The notes under the pieces: model-generated
Databases searched by the model: none
Told to the model about the DNA's origin: nothing
The model's input: only the letters and a program-made list of their open reading frames with translations
Assembly (NCBI RefSeq): GCF_020618775.1
Contig: NZ_JAESVB010000002.1
Coordinates: 620,001 to 684,000 of the forward strand
Direction: 5' to 3'
Source: Acidisoma silvae
GTDB lineage: Bacteria > Pseudomonadota > Alphaproteobacteria > Acetobacterales > Acetobacteraceae
Length of the DNA stretch: 64,000 nt
Position numbers and translations under genes: made by a program
Part shown: piece by piece, positions 7,994 to 15,688 of the stretch
Layout: each line of letters opens with the position of its first letter
How positions within the stretch are numbered: position 1 is the first letter of the stretch

Positions 7994-8608
7994 TTATTCC
8001 GCCGGGACGAAGTCACCCGCGTCATTCAACCGCGACAGCACGCCCGTGCGAATATCAAAGGACGTACCATGCAGCGTCAGGCTGCCCTCATTCACGCGCG
8101 ATGCGATCCAGCGGAAGGTCATCAGGTTACGCAGCGACAGCTTGATGGCTTCCAGCTCGCACAATGTCTGTTGCTCTTCTTCCACCGGCTCGCAGGCCAG
8201 CACGCGGTCGCGCGCTTCCGCCGCGATCTCGACCCAGGAGGACATGAAGTCCAACCGCTCGGCCGAGGCCGGATGCAGCAGCGCATGGATGCCACCGCAC
8301 ATGGCATGTCCCATGACAATGATATTGCGCACGCCCAGCACGCGGACGGCGAACTCGATGGCGGCACTGGTGCCGTGGAAGGCGGTGTCTTCCTCGTAGG
8401 GCGGCACCAGATTGGCGACGTTGCGAACAATGAAAAGCTCGCCCGGTCCCACGTCGAACACCATGGCCGGATCGACCCGGCTGTCCGAACAGGCGATGAC
8501 AAGCGTTTCCGGCTTTTGGCCAAGCTTGGCCAAAGCCTCAAACCGCTCGCGGCGGCTGGGCCAGACTGTGTGACGAAAACGACGGTAACCGCTGAGAAGA
8601 TTTTCCAC
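7994..8608 (-). CDS. Beta-class carbonic anhydrase
   Basis: This enzyme interconverts carbon dioxide and bicarbonate. The zinc ligands and dyad are visible: ACSDSRVDP (Cys, Asp, Arg) and MGHAMCGG (His, Cys). The protein ends GDFVPAE. The start is uncertain: no ATG lies close to where homology begins, and I use the GTG that gives MENLLSGYRRFRHTVW, matching the usual beginning of the family, 204 residues. Its place before cynS fits the role of resupplying bicarbonate, like CynT in E. coli. Confidence 0.9.
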   Translation of the reverse strand: MENLLSGYRRFRHTVWPSRRERFEALAKLGQKPETLVIACSDSRVDPAMVFDVGPGELFIVRNVANLVPPYEEDTAFHGTSAAIEFAVRVLGVRNIIVMGHAMCGGIHALLHPASAERLDFMSSWVEIAAEARDRVLACEPVEEEQQTLCELEAIKLSLRNLMTFRWIASRVNEGSLTLHGTSFDIRTGVLSRLNDAGDFVPAE

Positions 8609-8722
8609 GGCTCTACAAATACCGGGGAGAAGGTGGTTTCGGCAATATCCTTCACGATGACAGCCCTGGCCTAGGCGCGGCGCGCCCTCACGTTTCGAAT
8701 GCTTCAGACAAGGACCAAGCAG

Positions 8723-9598
8723 ATGGATATCGGATTGATCGGTACCGGCCCCATGGGCAGCGGCATGGCGCGCACGCTGCTGCGCGCCGGGCATAAGGTC
8801 ACCGTCTATAATCGCACCCGGCAGAAGGCCGAGGCGCTGGCAGCCGATGGCGCCACCCTTGCCGACAGCGCGGCCGCCGCCGCCGGCTGCGGCATCGTCA
8901 TCACCATGTTGGCGAATGACGACGCGGTGGAAAACACGGTGTTCGGCGCAGATGGCGTGCTTGCCGGCCTCACGCGCGGCGGCATCCATATTTCCGGCAG
9001 CACCATTTCGGTCGATCTGTCGAAGCGGCTGACCGAAGCCCATCAGGGCCTGGGCCAGGGTTTCGTCGCCGCTCCCGTGCTGGGGCGGCCACCGGCGGCC
9101 GAAAGCGGCAGCCTGTTCGTGATGGCGGGCGGTGAGACCGCCGCTATCGAACGCGTGAAGCCAGTGCTGACCGATCTGGGCCAGAAACTCTTCCTCGTCG
9201 GCGACCAGCCCTTCCAGGCCAATCTCATGAAGCTCTGCTGCAATTTCCTGATCTTTTCGACGATCGAGCAGTTGGCAGAGGTTTTCGCCATCGGAGCCAA
9301 GGGCGGGTTGGAAAAGGAGACGATCTTTAGCGTGCTGACGGAGTCCTTCTTTACCGCTCCGGTTCACAAGAATTACGGGCGCATCATCGTCGATGGCGCC
9401 TATGACCCGCCGGGCGCCAAGCTCGGCCTGGGCGCGAAAGACAATCGCTTGTTTCTGGAAGCCGGCGCGGAACTGGCCGTGCCCCTGCCCTTCGCCTCCA
9501 TCTTGCGCGACCGTTTTCTGGCCAGCGAAGCGAAAGGGGACGCCGAGCGCGATTTCTGCGTCATCGCGGAACGCGCGGCAGAGGATGCCGGCCTGTAG
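8723..9598 (+). CDS. NAD(P)-dependent beta-hydroxyacid dehydrogenase (HIBADH family)
   Basis: This 291-residue protein starts with the Rossmann motif IGLIGTGPMGSGMARTLL. It has the substrate-site segment GGIHISGSTISVD (usual consensus DxSTxxP), the GGE segment, and the catalytic lysine region FQANLMKLCCNFL. It is related to 3-hydroxyisobutyrate and tartronate semialdehyde reductases; the substrate is unknown. AGGA precedes the ATG by about 8 bases, which decides for this start over one at 8699. It is divergent from the carbonic anhydrase operon. Confidence 0.88.
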   Translation: MDIGLIGTGPMGSGMARTLLRAGHKVTVYNRTRQKAEALAADGATLADSAAAAAGCGIVITMLANDDAVENTVFGADGVLAGLTRGGIHISGSTISVDLSKRLTEAHQGLGQGFVAAPVLGRPPAAESGSLFVMAGGETAAIERVKPVLTDLGQKLFLVGDQPFQANLMKLCCNFLIFSTIEQLAEVFAIGAKGGLEKETIFSVLTESFFTAPVHKNYGRIIVDGAYDPPGAKLGLGAKDNRLFLEAGAELAVPLPFASILRDRFLASEAKGDAERDFCVIAERAAEDAGL

Positions 9599-9601
9599 CC
9601 G

Positions 9602-10102
9602 CTAACCGGGGTCGAAAGGCGTCTCGACCCGCAGGTTTTCGATAGCAAAGCCATGCCGATGCTGCAGCATCTCGCCCACCCGCCGACGATGGCAGATACA
9701 GGCATCGGCTTCGTAGCACAGCAGGCAACTGAGGCGGGCAGCCGCGATCTCGCCCGCCTCACTCAGCGCCGCCTGGGCTTCGGGCCGTGCCAGGCTTTGC
9801 TCCACAATCTCCCAGAACAATGGCCATTGGCGGCGGCGATTGGCTTCCCGTCCCGGCGCCGGGGTGCCGAGCGCACGAAGATGGACATAGGCAATGCCAG
9901 CCTCGTCCAGCCCGGCCGCCAATTGTCGCTTGGAGAAGCCGGCGCGGCGCGACAGCGGCAGATCGCGCACATCGATCAGCGTCTGCACGCCGGCGGCTTT
10001 CAAGGTCGCCACAAAGGCGCCGAATCCGGCCTTCTCGTAGCCGACGGTCAGCAGGCGGGACACAGGCGCGGGCGAATTGCGGTGGGCGGTCGATATTGCC
10101 AT
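9602..10102 (-). CDS. DUF488 family protein
   Basis: This 166-residue DUF488 protein has TVGYEKAGFGAFVATL near the N-terminus, DVRDLPLSRRAGFSK, and the cysteine-rich LLCYEADACICHRR near residues 130-145. The last is the signature of the family (LLC-x-E-x2-x2-CHR). The function is unknown; the cysteines suggest redox or metal chemistry. It converges with the dehydrogenase, with only 3 bases between stops, and is divergent from the EipB gene. Confidence 0.88.
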   Translation of the reverse strand: MAISTAHRNSPAPVSRLLTVGYEKAGFGAFVATLKAAGVQTLIDVRDLPLSRRAGFSKRQLAAGLDEAGIAYVHLRALGTPAPGREANRRRQWPLFWEIVEQSLARPEAQAALSEAGEIAAARLSCLLCYEADACICHRRRVGEMLQHRHGFAIENLRVETPFDPG

Positions 10103-10200
10103 GGGCTCCGCCCTGTCATCGTGCTTTGATGTACCATGTGTCGCAGGATACCGCGCGGCAAGACGCTCCCTATCCTCTTTCGCCCGGACTGAAAGCCTTC

Positions 10201-10998
10201 ATGAAGACTGCCACCCGCCGTTTTTGTCTTGGACTGGTCTTGGGCCTGCCGTTCTTCGCGCATTCCGCATTCGCCGCCACGACCGATCTGGCGGCCCACC
10301 GCGCTTTCTACAAACTGACGCTCGACTCGACCGAGAATAGCGGCGTCACCAATGCCGCCGGCGCCATGGAATACGAGGTCATCAACGGCTGCACCGGCTG
10401 GGCGACGCAACAGCGGCTGGACATGACGGTGCTGGATCGGGAGGGCGGCGACACTCATACGGTGTCCGACTATTCCACCTGGGAATCCAAGGACGGGCGG
10501 CAGTTCCGCTTCCGCATCACCCAGAACACCAATGACCAGCGTGAAGTACGCGCGGGTTATGCCGAATTGCCGCCGGGCCGGCCCGGCTTCGCCGTCTATA
10601 CCCAGCCCACTGCCCGGCGCGTGGCGCTGCCGCCCGGCACGCTCTTTCCCATGGCGCAGACGGCCGCCGTGCTGGCAGCCGCGAAAGCCGGAAAACCCTT
10701 CCTGGCGGTGCCGATCTTCGACGGCACGGCGACGGATGCCGTGGAAAACACCTTCTCCATTATCACTGAACACGGGCAGGTGGTGCCGACCAGCTTCGCG
10801 CCCTTGGCCCATATGCCGACCGTGCTGGTCCATATGGCCTATTACGGAACCGACACGACGCAGATGCTGCCCGATACGCTTCTGGCCATGCGCTATTGGG
10901 ACAATGGCGTCGCCGATCAGCTGACGATGGATTTCGGCAATTTCACCATGGCCGGAGACCTCGCCCAGTTCCAGCTGCTGCCCAGCCACTGCAAGTAG
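10201..10998 (+). CDS. eipB: EipB/DUF1849-family periplasmic envelope-integrity protein
   Basis: This is a 265-residue exported protein with a Sec signal peptide (about residues 1-25, ending AFA). The body matches DUF1849: LAAHRAFYKLTL, EYEVINGCTGWATQQRL, a mid-protein FPMAQTAAVL and the C-terminal FQLLPSHCK. EipB of Brucella is a beta-spiral periplasmic protein needed for envelope integrity and has one conserved disulfide. The only two mature cysteines here, in NGCTG and SHCK, fit that pair. It ends directly against the CHAP lipoprotein gene. Confidence 0.88.
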   Translation: MKTATRRFCLGLVLGLPFFAHSAFAATTDLAAHRAFYKLTLDSTENSGVTNAAGAMEYEVINGCTGWATQQRLDMTVLDREGGDTHTVSDYSTWESKDGRQFRFRITQNTNDQREVRAGYAELPPGRPGFAVYTQPTARRVALPPGTLFPMAQTAAVLAAAKAGKPFLAVPIFDGTATDAVENTFSIITEHGQVVPTSFAPLAHMPTVLVHMAYYGTDTTQMLPDTLLAMRYWDNGVADQLTMDFGNFTMAGDLAQFQLLPSHCK

Positions 10999-11571
10999 CT
11001 AGCTGCCGACGCGCAGCTCGTTCTGGTTCGCCTGCGCGATCGGCGCGCCCTGTTGCACGCCGGCCGGGCGCGGCTGGATAAATCCATAGGTCGGATAGAC
11101 GGTGATGCCCCAGGCATGGGACGGCGGCCACCAAACGCGCACCGCCGACCAGTCATTGCCGGGCGATACATCCATCACCGGCTGGTTGTTGGTGATGCGA
11201 TAGGGCACCCAATTCGCCTGATCGACGATGACCTGACGCCCCGAGACGATGGAAGACACCACAGCCAGATGCCCGCTGGGCAGCCGGCCCGTGCGCCGGA
11301 ACACCAGCACGCTGCCGGGCGCCGGCACGCTGGCCTCGGCATAGCGGCCGCGTGCCGCGTGCCACCATTGCCAGGCGTCGCCCTGCAACGGCATGCCCGA
11401 GACCTGCCGCGCATAAGGCACGCAGCTCATGGAGGTCGCCTGCCCATAGGCGGCGTAACGGCCGCCACCGCAGCCGGCCAGGATCAGGCAAGACGATAGC
11501 GACAGCCAGACCCGAGCCGCCAAGCCGCGCGTAGCGAAGCCTTGTCCAGATCGCATCCCGAATTGTCCCAT
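10999..11571 (-). CDS. CHAP-domain lipoprotein (putative peptidoglycan amidase)
   Basis: This 190-residue protein has an N-terminal signal with a lipobox LAGC near residue 34, so it is probably anchored in the outer membrane. The CHAP domain follows, with catalytic Cys in SMSCVPYAR and His in SGHLAVVSS, and the typical GDAWQWW and PAPGSVLVF segments. CHAP enzymes cleave peptidoglycan amide bonds. The gene is exactly end-to-end with eipB, another cell-envelope protein, though convergent. Confidence 0.88.
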   Translation of the reverse strand: MGQFGMRSGQGFATRGLAARVWLSLSSCLILAGCGGGRYAAYGQATSMSCVPYARQVSGMPLQGDAWQWWHAARGRYAEASVPAPGSVLVFRRTGRLPSGHLAVVSSIVSGRQVIVDQANWVPYRITNNQPVMDVSPGNDWSAVRVWWPPSHAWGITVYPTYGFIQPRPAGVQQGAPIAQANQNELRVGS

Positions 11572-11711
11572 GACGAGAAGAGATTAGATGATATTCTTAA
11601 TCTATCACACGATCTTAACGCTATAGCGAATTGCCCGGTCAAGCGCTTGCCGGACAGGCGCCCCGGTGTTTCCATGGGTCAGGCAAGTTTCGCCTCAAGG
11701 TGACGGCACGG

Positions 11712-12482
11712 ATGCCCGATACGGATCTCGACTTCTCGGAAGAGGAAATTCAGCGCTATTCCCGGCATATCCTGCTGCCCGAACTGGGCGGCAGTGGCCA
11801 GGCGGCACTGCGGCGCGCGCGCGTGCTGATCATCGGCGCCGGTGGTCTCGGCTCACCGCTTCTGCTGTATCTGGCGGCGGCGGGCGTCGGCACCATTGGC
11901 CTGGTCGATGATGACCGGGTGGAGTTGTCGAACCTGCAACGGCAGATCGCCCATGCCACCGACCGGCTGGGGCAGGACAAAACGGCCTCCGCCGCCATTG
12001 GCGCTCGCGCCATCAATCCTCTGGTCAAGATCGAAGAACACCGCCTGCGGCTGGATGCGGCGACCGCGCCGGACCTTATTCCCCGCTACGACATCGTCTG
12101 CGACGGCTCGGACAATTTCCAGACCCGCTATCTGGTGGCCGATGCCTGCGTCGCCGCAAAGCGCACCCTGGTTTCGGCCGCCGTCCTGCGCTTCGAAGGG
12201 CAGCTGAGCGTCTTCAAGCCCCATGCCGGCGGCCCCTGCTACCGCTGCCTCTATCCGGAAGCGCCGCCGCCGGGCTTCGCCCCCTCCTGCGCCGAGGCCG
12301 GCGTTTTGGGCGCCGTTACCGGTGTCATGGGCGCGCTCCAGGCCAGCGAAACCATCAAGGAAATTACCGGCATCGGGGAAAGCCTGTCGGGCCGCCTGGT
12401 GCTATGGGATGCGCTCGCGACGCGCTTCCGCATGATACGGCTGGCGCGCGATCCGGCCTGCCCGGTATGCTCGGCCCTATGA
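11712..12482 (+). CDS. moeB: ThiF/MoeB/HesA-family adenylyltransferase
   Basis: This 256-residue E1-like enzyme activates the C-terminus of a ubiquitin-like sulfur carrier (MoaD or ThiS) by adenylation. It has EEIQRYSRHILLPE, the ATP site GAGGLGSP and VDDDRVELSNLQRQ. The zinc knuckle is CYRC plus CPVC, and a candidate catalytic cysteine lies in PSCAEAGVLG. AAGGTGA precedes this ATG. Whether it serves molybdopterin or thiamine cannot be told here. It overlaps the DsrE-like gene by 4 bases, which suggests coupled translation. Confidence 0.9.
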   Translation: MPDTDLDFSEEEIQRYSRHILLPELGGSGQAALRRARVLIIGAGGLGSPLLLYLAAAGVGTIGLVDDDRVELSNLQRQIAHATDRLGQDKTASAAIGARAINPLVKIEEHRLRLDAATAPDLIPRYDIVCDGSDNFQTRYLVADACVAAKRTLVSAAVLRFEGQLSVFKPHAGGPCYRCLYPEAPPPGFAPSCAEAGVLGAVTGVMGALQASETIKEITGIGESLSGRLVLWDALATRFRMIRLARDPACPVCSAL

Positions 12483-12862
12483 GCGAATCGCCCGGACTGA
12501 GCATTCTTCTGATCTCCGGCACGCATGAGCGCGCGCATTACGCCTTCGCGCTCGCCGCCAGCGCCGCCGCCCTTGGTCGCCGGACCATGATCTTCGCCAC
12601 CAATCGCGGCTGTTTCGCGCTGGAGACCGACTGGTCGGGCCTTGACGGCGCGGCGCGGGATCGCACGATTCGCGCTCAAGGCGTGGCCGGCCTGGATGAC
12701 CTGCGGGACGCCTGCCTGGAGCAGAAGGTCCGCATGGTCGCCTGCGATGCCGGGTTGAAGTCCGAAGGGGTGACGCCCGCCACGCTGCTGCCCTCCGTGC
12801 AGGTCAGCGGCATCGCGGCTTTTCTGGCCGAAAGCGCGGATAGCCAGATCATCACGCTATAA
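12479..12862 (+). CDS. DsrE/DsrF/DrsH-like family protein
   Basis: This 127-residue protein has the DsrE-like alpha/beta fold pattern. It has LSILLISGTHERAHYAFALAA at the start, GRRTMIFATNRG, and a cysteine in KVRMVACDAGLKSEGV, the usual position of the sulfur-carrying cysteine in this family. Such proteins relay persulfide sulfur or act as peroxiredoxin-like factors. It begins with ATGA inside the moeB stop codon, so a role in sulfur transfer linked to that adenylyltransferase is a reasonable inference. Confidence 0.8.
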   Translation: MSESPGLSILLISGTHERAHYAFALAASAAALGRRTMIFATNRGCFALETDWSGLDGAARDRTIRAQGVAGLDDLRDACLEQKVRMVACDAGLKSEGVTPATLLPSVQVSGIAAFLAESADSQIITL

Positions 12863-12949
12863 GGACGAGGCGAATAAGGAAGCTTGAGCCTGAGACAGGA
12901 ACTTCCCTCTCTCCTTGACCCGGGGCCACTTGCTTGGCAGGCAGGGCCT

Positions 12950-13549
12950 ATGATCTTCCGATCCCGCCGCATCCTTGTTCTCTCCGTGCTTGCCGGCCTC
13001 GTGATTTTTCCAGCGCTTTGGAGCATCGCGGCACGCGCCGATAGCAGCACGACGCCGGCCGCCACGGATCAGGCCAAGCCCCCCGCCAAGCCGGTCTTCA
13101 ATCCCAATATCGGCTCATCGACTGGCCTGCCCCTGCCACGCTTCGTCTCGCTGCGCGCCGATGAGGTGAACATGCGGGTCGGCCCCGGCGACCAGTACCC
13201 AATCCTTTGGGTCTATCATCGCGTCGGTCTGCCGGTCGAAATCCTGCGCGAATATGACGTCTGGCGGCTGGTGGTGGATTCCGACGGCACCAAGGGCTGG
13301 ATGCATGAAGCGACGCTCGTCAGCTATCGGCATTTCGTCATCAACGGCACTCAGCCGGTCACGCTCTATCGCAGCCCTGCATCCGGCGCCAATCCGGCGG
13401 CGCAGCTGATGCCGGGCGTCGTCGGCCTGATCGAAAAATGCGACCCGCCCAGCGACTGGTGCCGCGTCCGCACCGGCCATACCGGCGGGTGGCTGCAGCG
13501 GTCGGAATTCTGGGGCGTGCTGCCGGGCGAGAAACTCCCTGCCAAATAA
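12950..13549 (+). CDS. Exported SH3-domain protein
   Basis: This encodes 199 residues. An N-terminal hydrophobic signal (RSRRILVLSVLAGLVIF, cleavage near ARA) precedes a Pro/Lys-rich linker and two bacterial SH3 repeats: EVNMRVGPGDQYPILWVY and then VTLYRSPASGANPAAQL with GWLQRSEFWGV at the end. Homologues in alphaproteobacteria are periplasmic and probably bind peptidoglycan. An alternative TTG start at 12884 with AGGA upstream would add 22 residues; I prefer the ATG because the signal peptide then starts properly. Confidence 0.82.
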   Translation: MIFRSRRILVLSVLAGLVIFPALWSIAARADSSTTPAATDQAKPPAKPVFNPNIGSSTGLPLPRFVSLRADEVNMRVGPGDQYPILWVYHRVGLPVEILREYDVWRLVVDSDGTKGWMHEATLVSYRHFVINGTQPVTLYRSPASGANPAAQLMPGVVGLIEKCDPPSDWCRVRTGHTGGWLQRSEFWGVLPGEKLPAK

Positions 13550-13604
13550 TCAGCCCATCCTGATTCTGGCGACATCGAGTCCGGGCGAAGTCCGGGCACT
13601 CGCG

Positions 13605-14672
13605 GTGCGCGGGGAGGCTGCGCTCGACACCGCCATCGAGCGCCCCGGCGGACCGCTCGGCATCGACGACCGCATCGTCGGGCGGGTCACGACCGTGGTG
13701 CCTGCCATGGCCGGCGCTTTCGTGGCTCTGCCGGGCTCCGAACCGGACGGTTTTCTGCCGGACACGGCAGGCGCCGCGGGCCTGGGCGAAGGCGCCTATC
13801 TGGCGCTGCGCGTCACCCGCGGGCCGCAGGGCGGCAAGGGCTGCCGTCTGGCCGCTTTGCCGGAACAGCCGCCCGATGCCGCCGAGGGACCGCCACGAGT
13901 ATTGGCGCGCGGTCCCGGCGCCGTGGAAAAGCTGGCACACCTGCATCCCGATGCCGCCATCCTGGTCGACCGGCCGGGCCTGGCCGCGATCCTGCCGCAG
14001 GCCCTCCGCCCCCGCGTCTCGGTCGGATTGGGCGATGAGTCCGCGCTGGCGCAATCGCTCTGGGCTGGGCTGGCGGACAGCGAGGTCATCCTGCCGAACG
14101 GCGCCCGCTTCACCATCACGCCGACACCGGCGCTGACCGCGATCGATGTCGATACCGGCAGCGCCACGGCCGAGAAACGCGGCAAAAAGGATGCGCAGCT
14201 GGCGCTCAACCGCGCGGTCATCCCGACGATCCTGCGGCATATCCGGTTGCGCCATCTGGCCGGCGCCATTCTGGTCGATCCGGCCGGGCTGCCGCAGCGG
14301 CAGCGGCCGATGCTGGCGGATGTATTTCACGCGGGTCTGGCGACCGACCCGCTCGGCGCCAAATTTCTTGGCTTCTCGGCATTGGGACTGGGTGAAATTC
14401 AGCGGCAGCGCCGCGCCCCGCCGCTTCACGAATTGCTGACCGGCGATCATGCGGAGGGCCTGGCGGCTCTCGCCGCTTTGGCCGAGATCCTCGAATCCCG
14501 CCCGGCCGCACGGGACAAGCTTGCCGTCTCACCGGCTGTGCTGGGCGCGATCCATGCAGATTCCATCGCCGCGAAGCAGTTCCGGGATCGCACCGGACGC
14601 GCACCATCCCTATATGCCGAAAGCGTTTTTCAGGATCGATACCGGCCCTGGCGGCTGGTCACGGATTTGTAA
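13605..14672 (+). CDS. Ribonuclease E/G family protein, short form
   Basis: The 355 residues cover the S1-like region (IVGRVTTVVPAMAGAFVAL, PDGFLPD) and the catalytic DNase-I-like region. The latter has the two expected metal-binding aspartates in TAIDVDTGSAT and GAILVDPAGL. There is no Zn-link CPxCxG and no RNase E scaffold, so the protein is shorter than RNase G (about 490 aa). The given GTG start is probably not the true one: homologous sequence ILATSSPGEVRALAV lies in frame from about 13557, where only CTG, ATT or ATC codons are available. Confidence 0.82.
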   Translation: MRGEAALDTAIERPGGPLGIDDRIVGRVTTVVPAMAGAFVALPGSEPDGFLPDTAGAAGLGEGAYLALRVTRGPQGGKGCRLAALPEQPPDAAEGPPRVLARGPGAVEKLAHLHPDAAILVDRPGLAAILPQALRPRVSVGLGDESALAQSLWAGLADSEVILPNGARFTITPTPALTAIDVDTGSATAEKRGKKDAQLALNRAVIPTILRHIRLRHLAGAILVDPAGLPQRQRPMLADVFHAGLATDPLGAKFLGFSALGLGEIQRQRRAPPLHELLTGDHAEGLAALAALAEILESRPAARDKLAVSPAVLGAIHADSIAAKQFRDRTGRAPSLYAESVFQDRYRPWRLVTDL

Positions 14673-14748
14673 CGCTGATACTCATCAAGACGCCTTCCGG
14701 CGCGACAGCGACCGGAAGGTGAATATTCATAGGGCAGGGCCGTTCCGG

Positions 14749-15408
14749 ATGCAGGTTTCTGAGACAGGGGAACATCAACCGCATTCGGCGATGGACAAGG
14801 CGGCCGTTCAGGCGGCCTACAAGCGCTGGGCCAGTGTCTATGACAATCTGTTCGGTGCGGTCTCAAGCTCGGCGCGGCGAAAAACCGTGCGCCTGGTCAA
14901 TAGCCTGCCCGGCCGCGACGTGCTGGAAGTGGGCGTCGGCACCGGCCTCGCTTTGCCGCTCTACACCACCCAGAAACGCGTCACCGGCATCGATCTGTCC
15001 TCGGAAATGCTGGCCATCGCTCGCCAGCGCACCGCCAAGCTGAGCCTGTCCCATGTCGCCGGCCTGCATGAGATGGACGCCGAGGCGACCGGCTTCCCGG
15101 ACCACAGCTTCGATATTGCCGCCGCTATGTTTGTTGCCTCCGTCGTGCCGCATCCCAAGCGCCTGATCGCGGAAATGCGCCGTCTGGTGCGTCCGGGTGG
15201 CCATCTTCTCTTCGTCAATCACTTCATCGCGCAGACCGGTCCGCGCCGCTGGGTGGAGCAGGCCATGGCGCCGGCCTCGCACGCTTTGGGCTGGCATCCG
15301 GACTTTGCGATGGAAGCCTTGTTCACGCCCGCCGAAAAGAACCGCGCCATCATTCGCGGCTGCGCGCCCTTCGGCATTTTCACGCTCGTGCATCTGCCGC
15401 AGAGCTAA
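14749..15408 (+). CDS. SAM-dependent methyltransferase, PmtA-like
   Basis: This 219-residue class I methyltransferase has AYKRWASVYDNLFGAV, the SAM-binding LEVGVGTGLALPLY, and VTGIDLSSEMLAIA. It also has VRPGGHLLFVNHF. This pattern is that of Rhodobacter-type phosphatidylethanolamine N-methyltransferases (PmtA), which make phosphatidylcholine; ubiquinone methyltransferases are the main alternative. A second in-frame ATG at 14791 would remove 14 residues. The gene follows the RNase E/G gene by 76 bases. Confidence 0.75.
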   Translation: MQVSETGEHQPHSAMDKAAVQAAYKRWASVYDNLFGAVSSSARRKTVRLVNSLPGRDVLEVGVGTGLALPLYTTQKRVTGIDLSSEMLAIARQRTAKLSLSHVAGLHEMDAEATGFPDHSFDIAAAMFVASVVPHPKRLIAEMRRLVRPGGHLLFVNHFIAQTGPRRWVEQAMAPASHALGWHPDFAMEALFTPAEKNRAIIRGCAPFGIFTLVHLPQS

Positions 15409-15485
15409 GCGGCAGATCGGGCGCCGGCGCGCCCCACCACGCAGAGCAGCGCCCCGCCCAGGACGCGTCCCATCGTCCGCAAAGA

Positions 15486-15564
15486 GTTCTCTGCACCAGC
15501 CAGCTGTGGTAGCGAACCTGCGCGCTGTCGACTGGGAGTCGACAGCGCGACCGTCGCAGAGAAC
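15486..15564. repeat. Nested perfect inverted repeats upstream of ctaB
   Basis: An inner perfect 12-bp inverted repeat (CGCGCTGTCGAC, five-base loop, GTCGACAGCGCG; 15521-15549) sits inside an outer perfect 9-bp pair (GTTCTCTGC at 15486-15494 with GCAGAGAAC at 15556-15564). No T-tract follows, so an ordinary terminator is unlikely. The element occupies a 280-base gap between the methyltransferase and ctaB. Its role is unknown. Confidence 0.7.
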
Positions 15565-15688
15565 GACAATGCCTGTGCTCGGCCGCATGGCAGCCATCGT
15601 CCGTAGCGGCAAGCGACATATACTCGGCGCGGCGTCTTTCCCGTAAAGAAAGCGCTTCCGGAAGATACAGGAAAGACGAAACCTGATC

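Noticed and set aside
8609-8655. A carbonic anhydrase start at GTG 8655, or a frameshift joining that frame
   Set aside because: The frame from 8655 gives a product unlike any carbonic anhydrase. The family N-terminus LLSGYRRFR is in the other frame and is explained by GTG 8608.
7232-8674. A 480-codon plus-strand frame opposite cynS and carbonic anhydrase
   Set aside because: Both minus-strand proteins carry catalytic motifs, and the plus-strand frame is His/Arg/Gln-rich with none.
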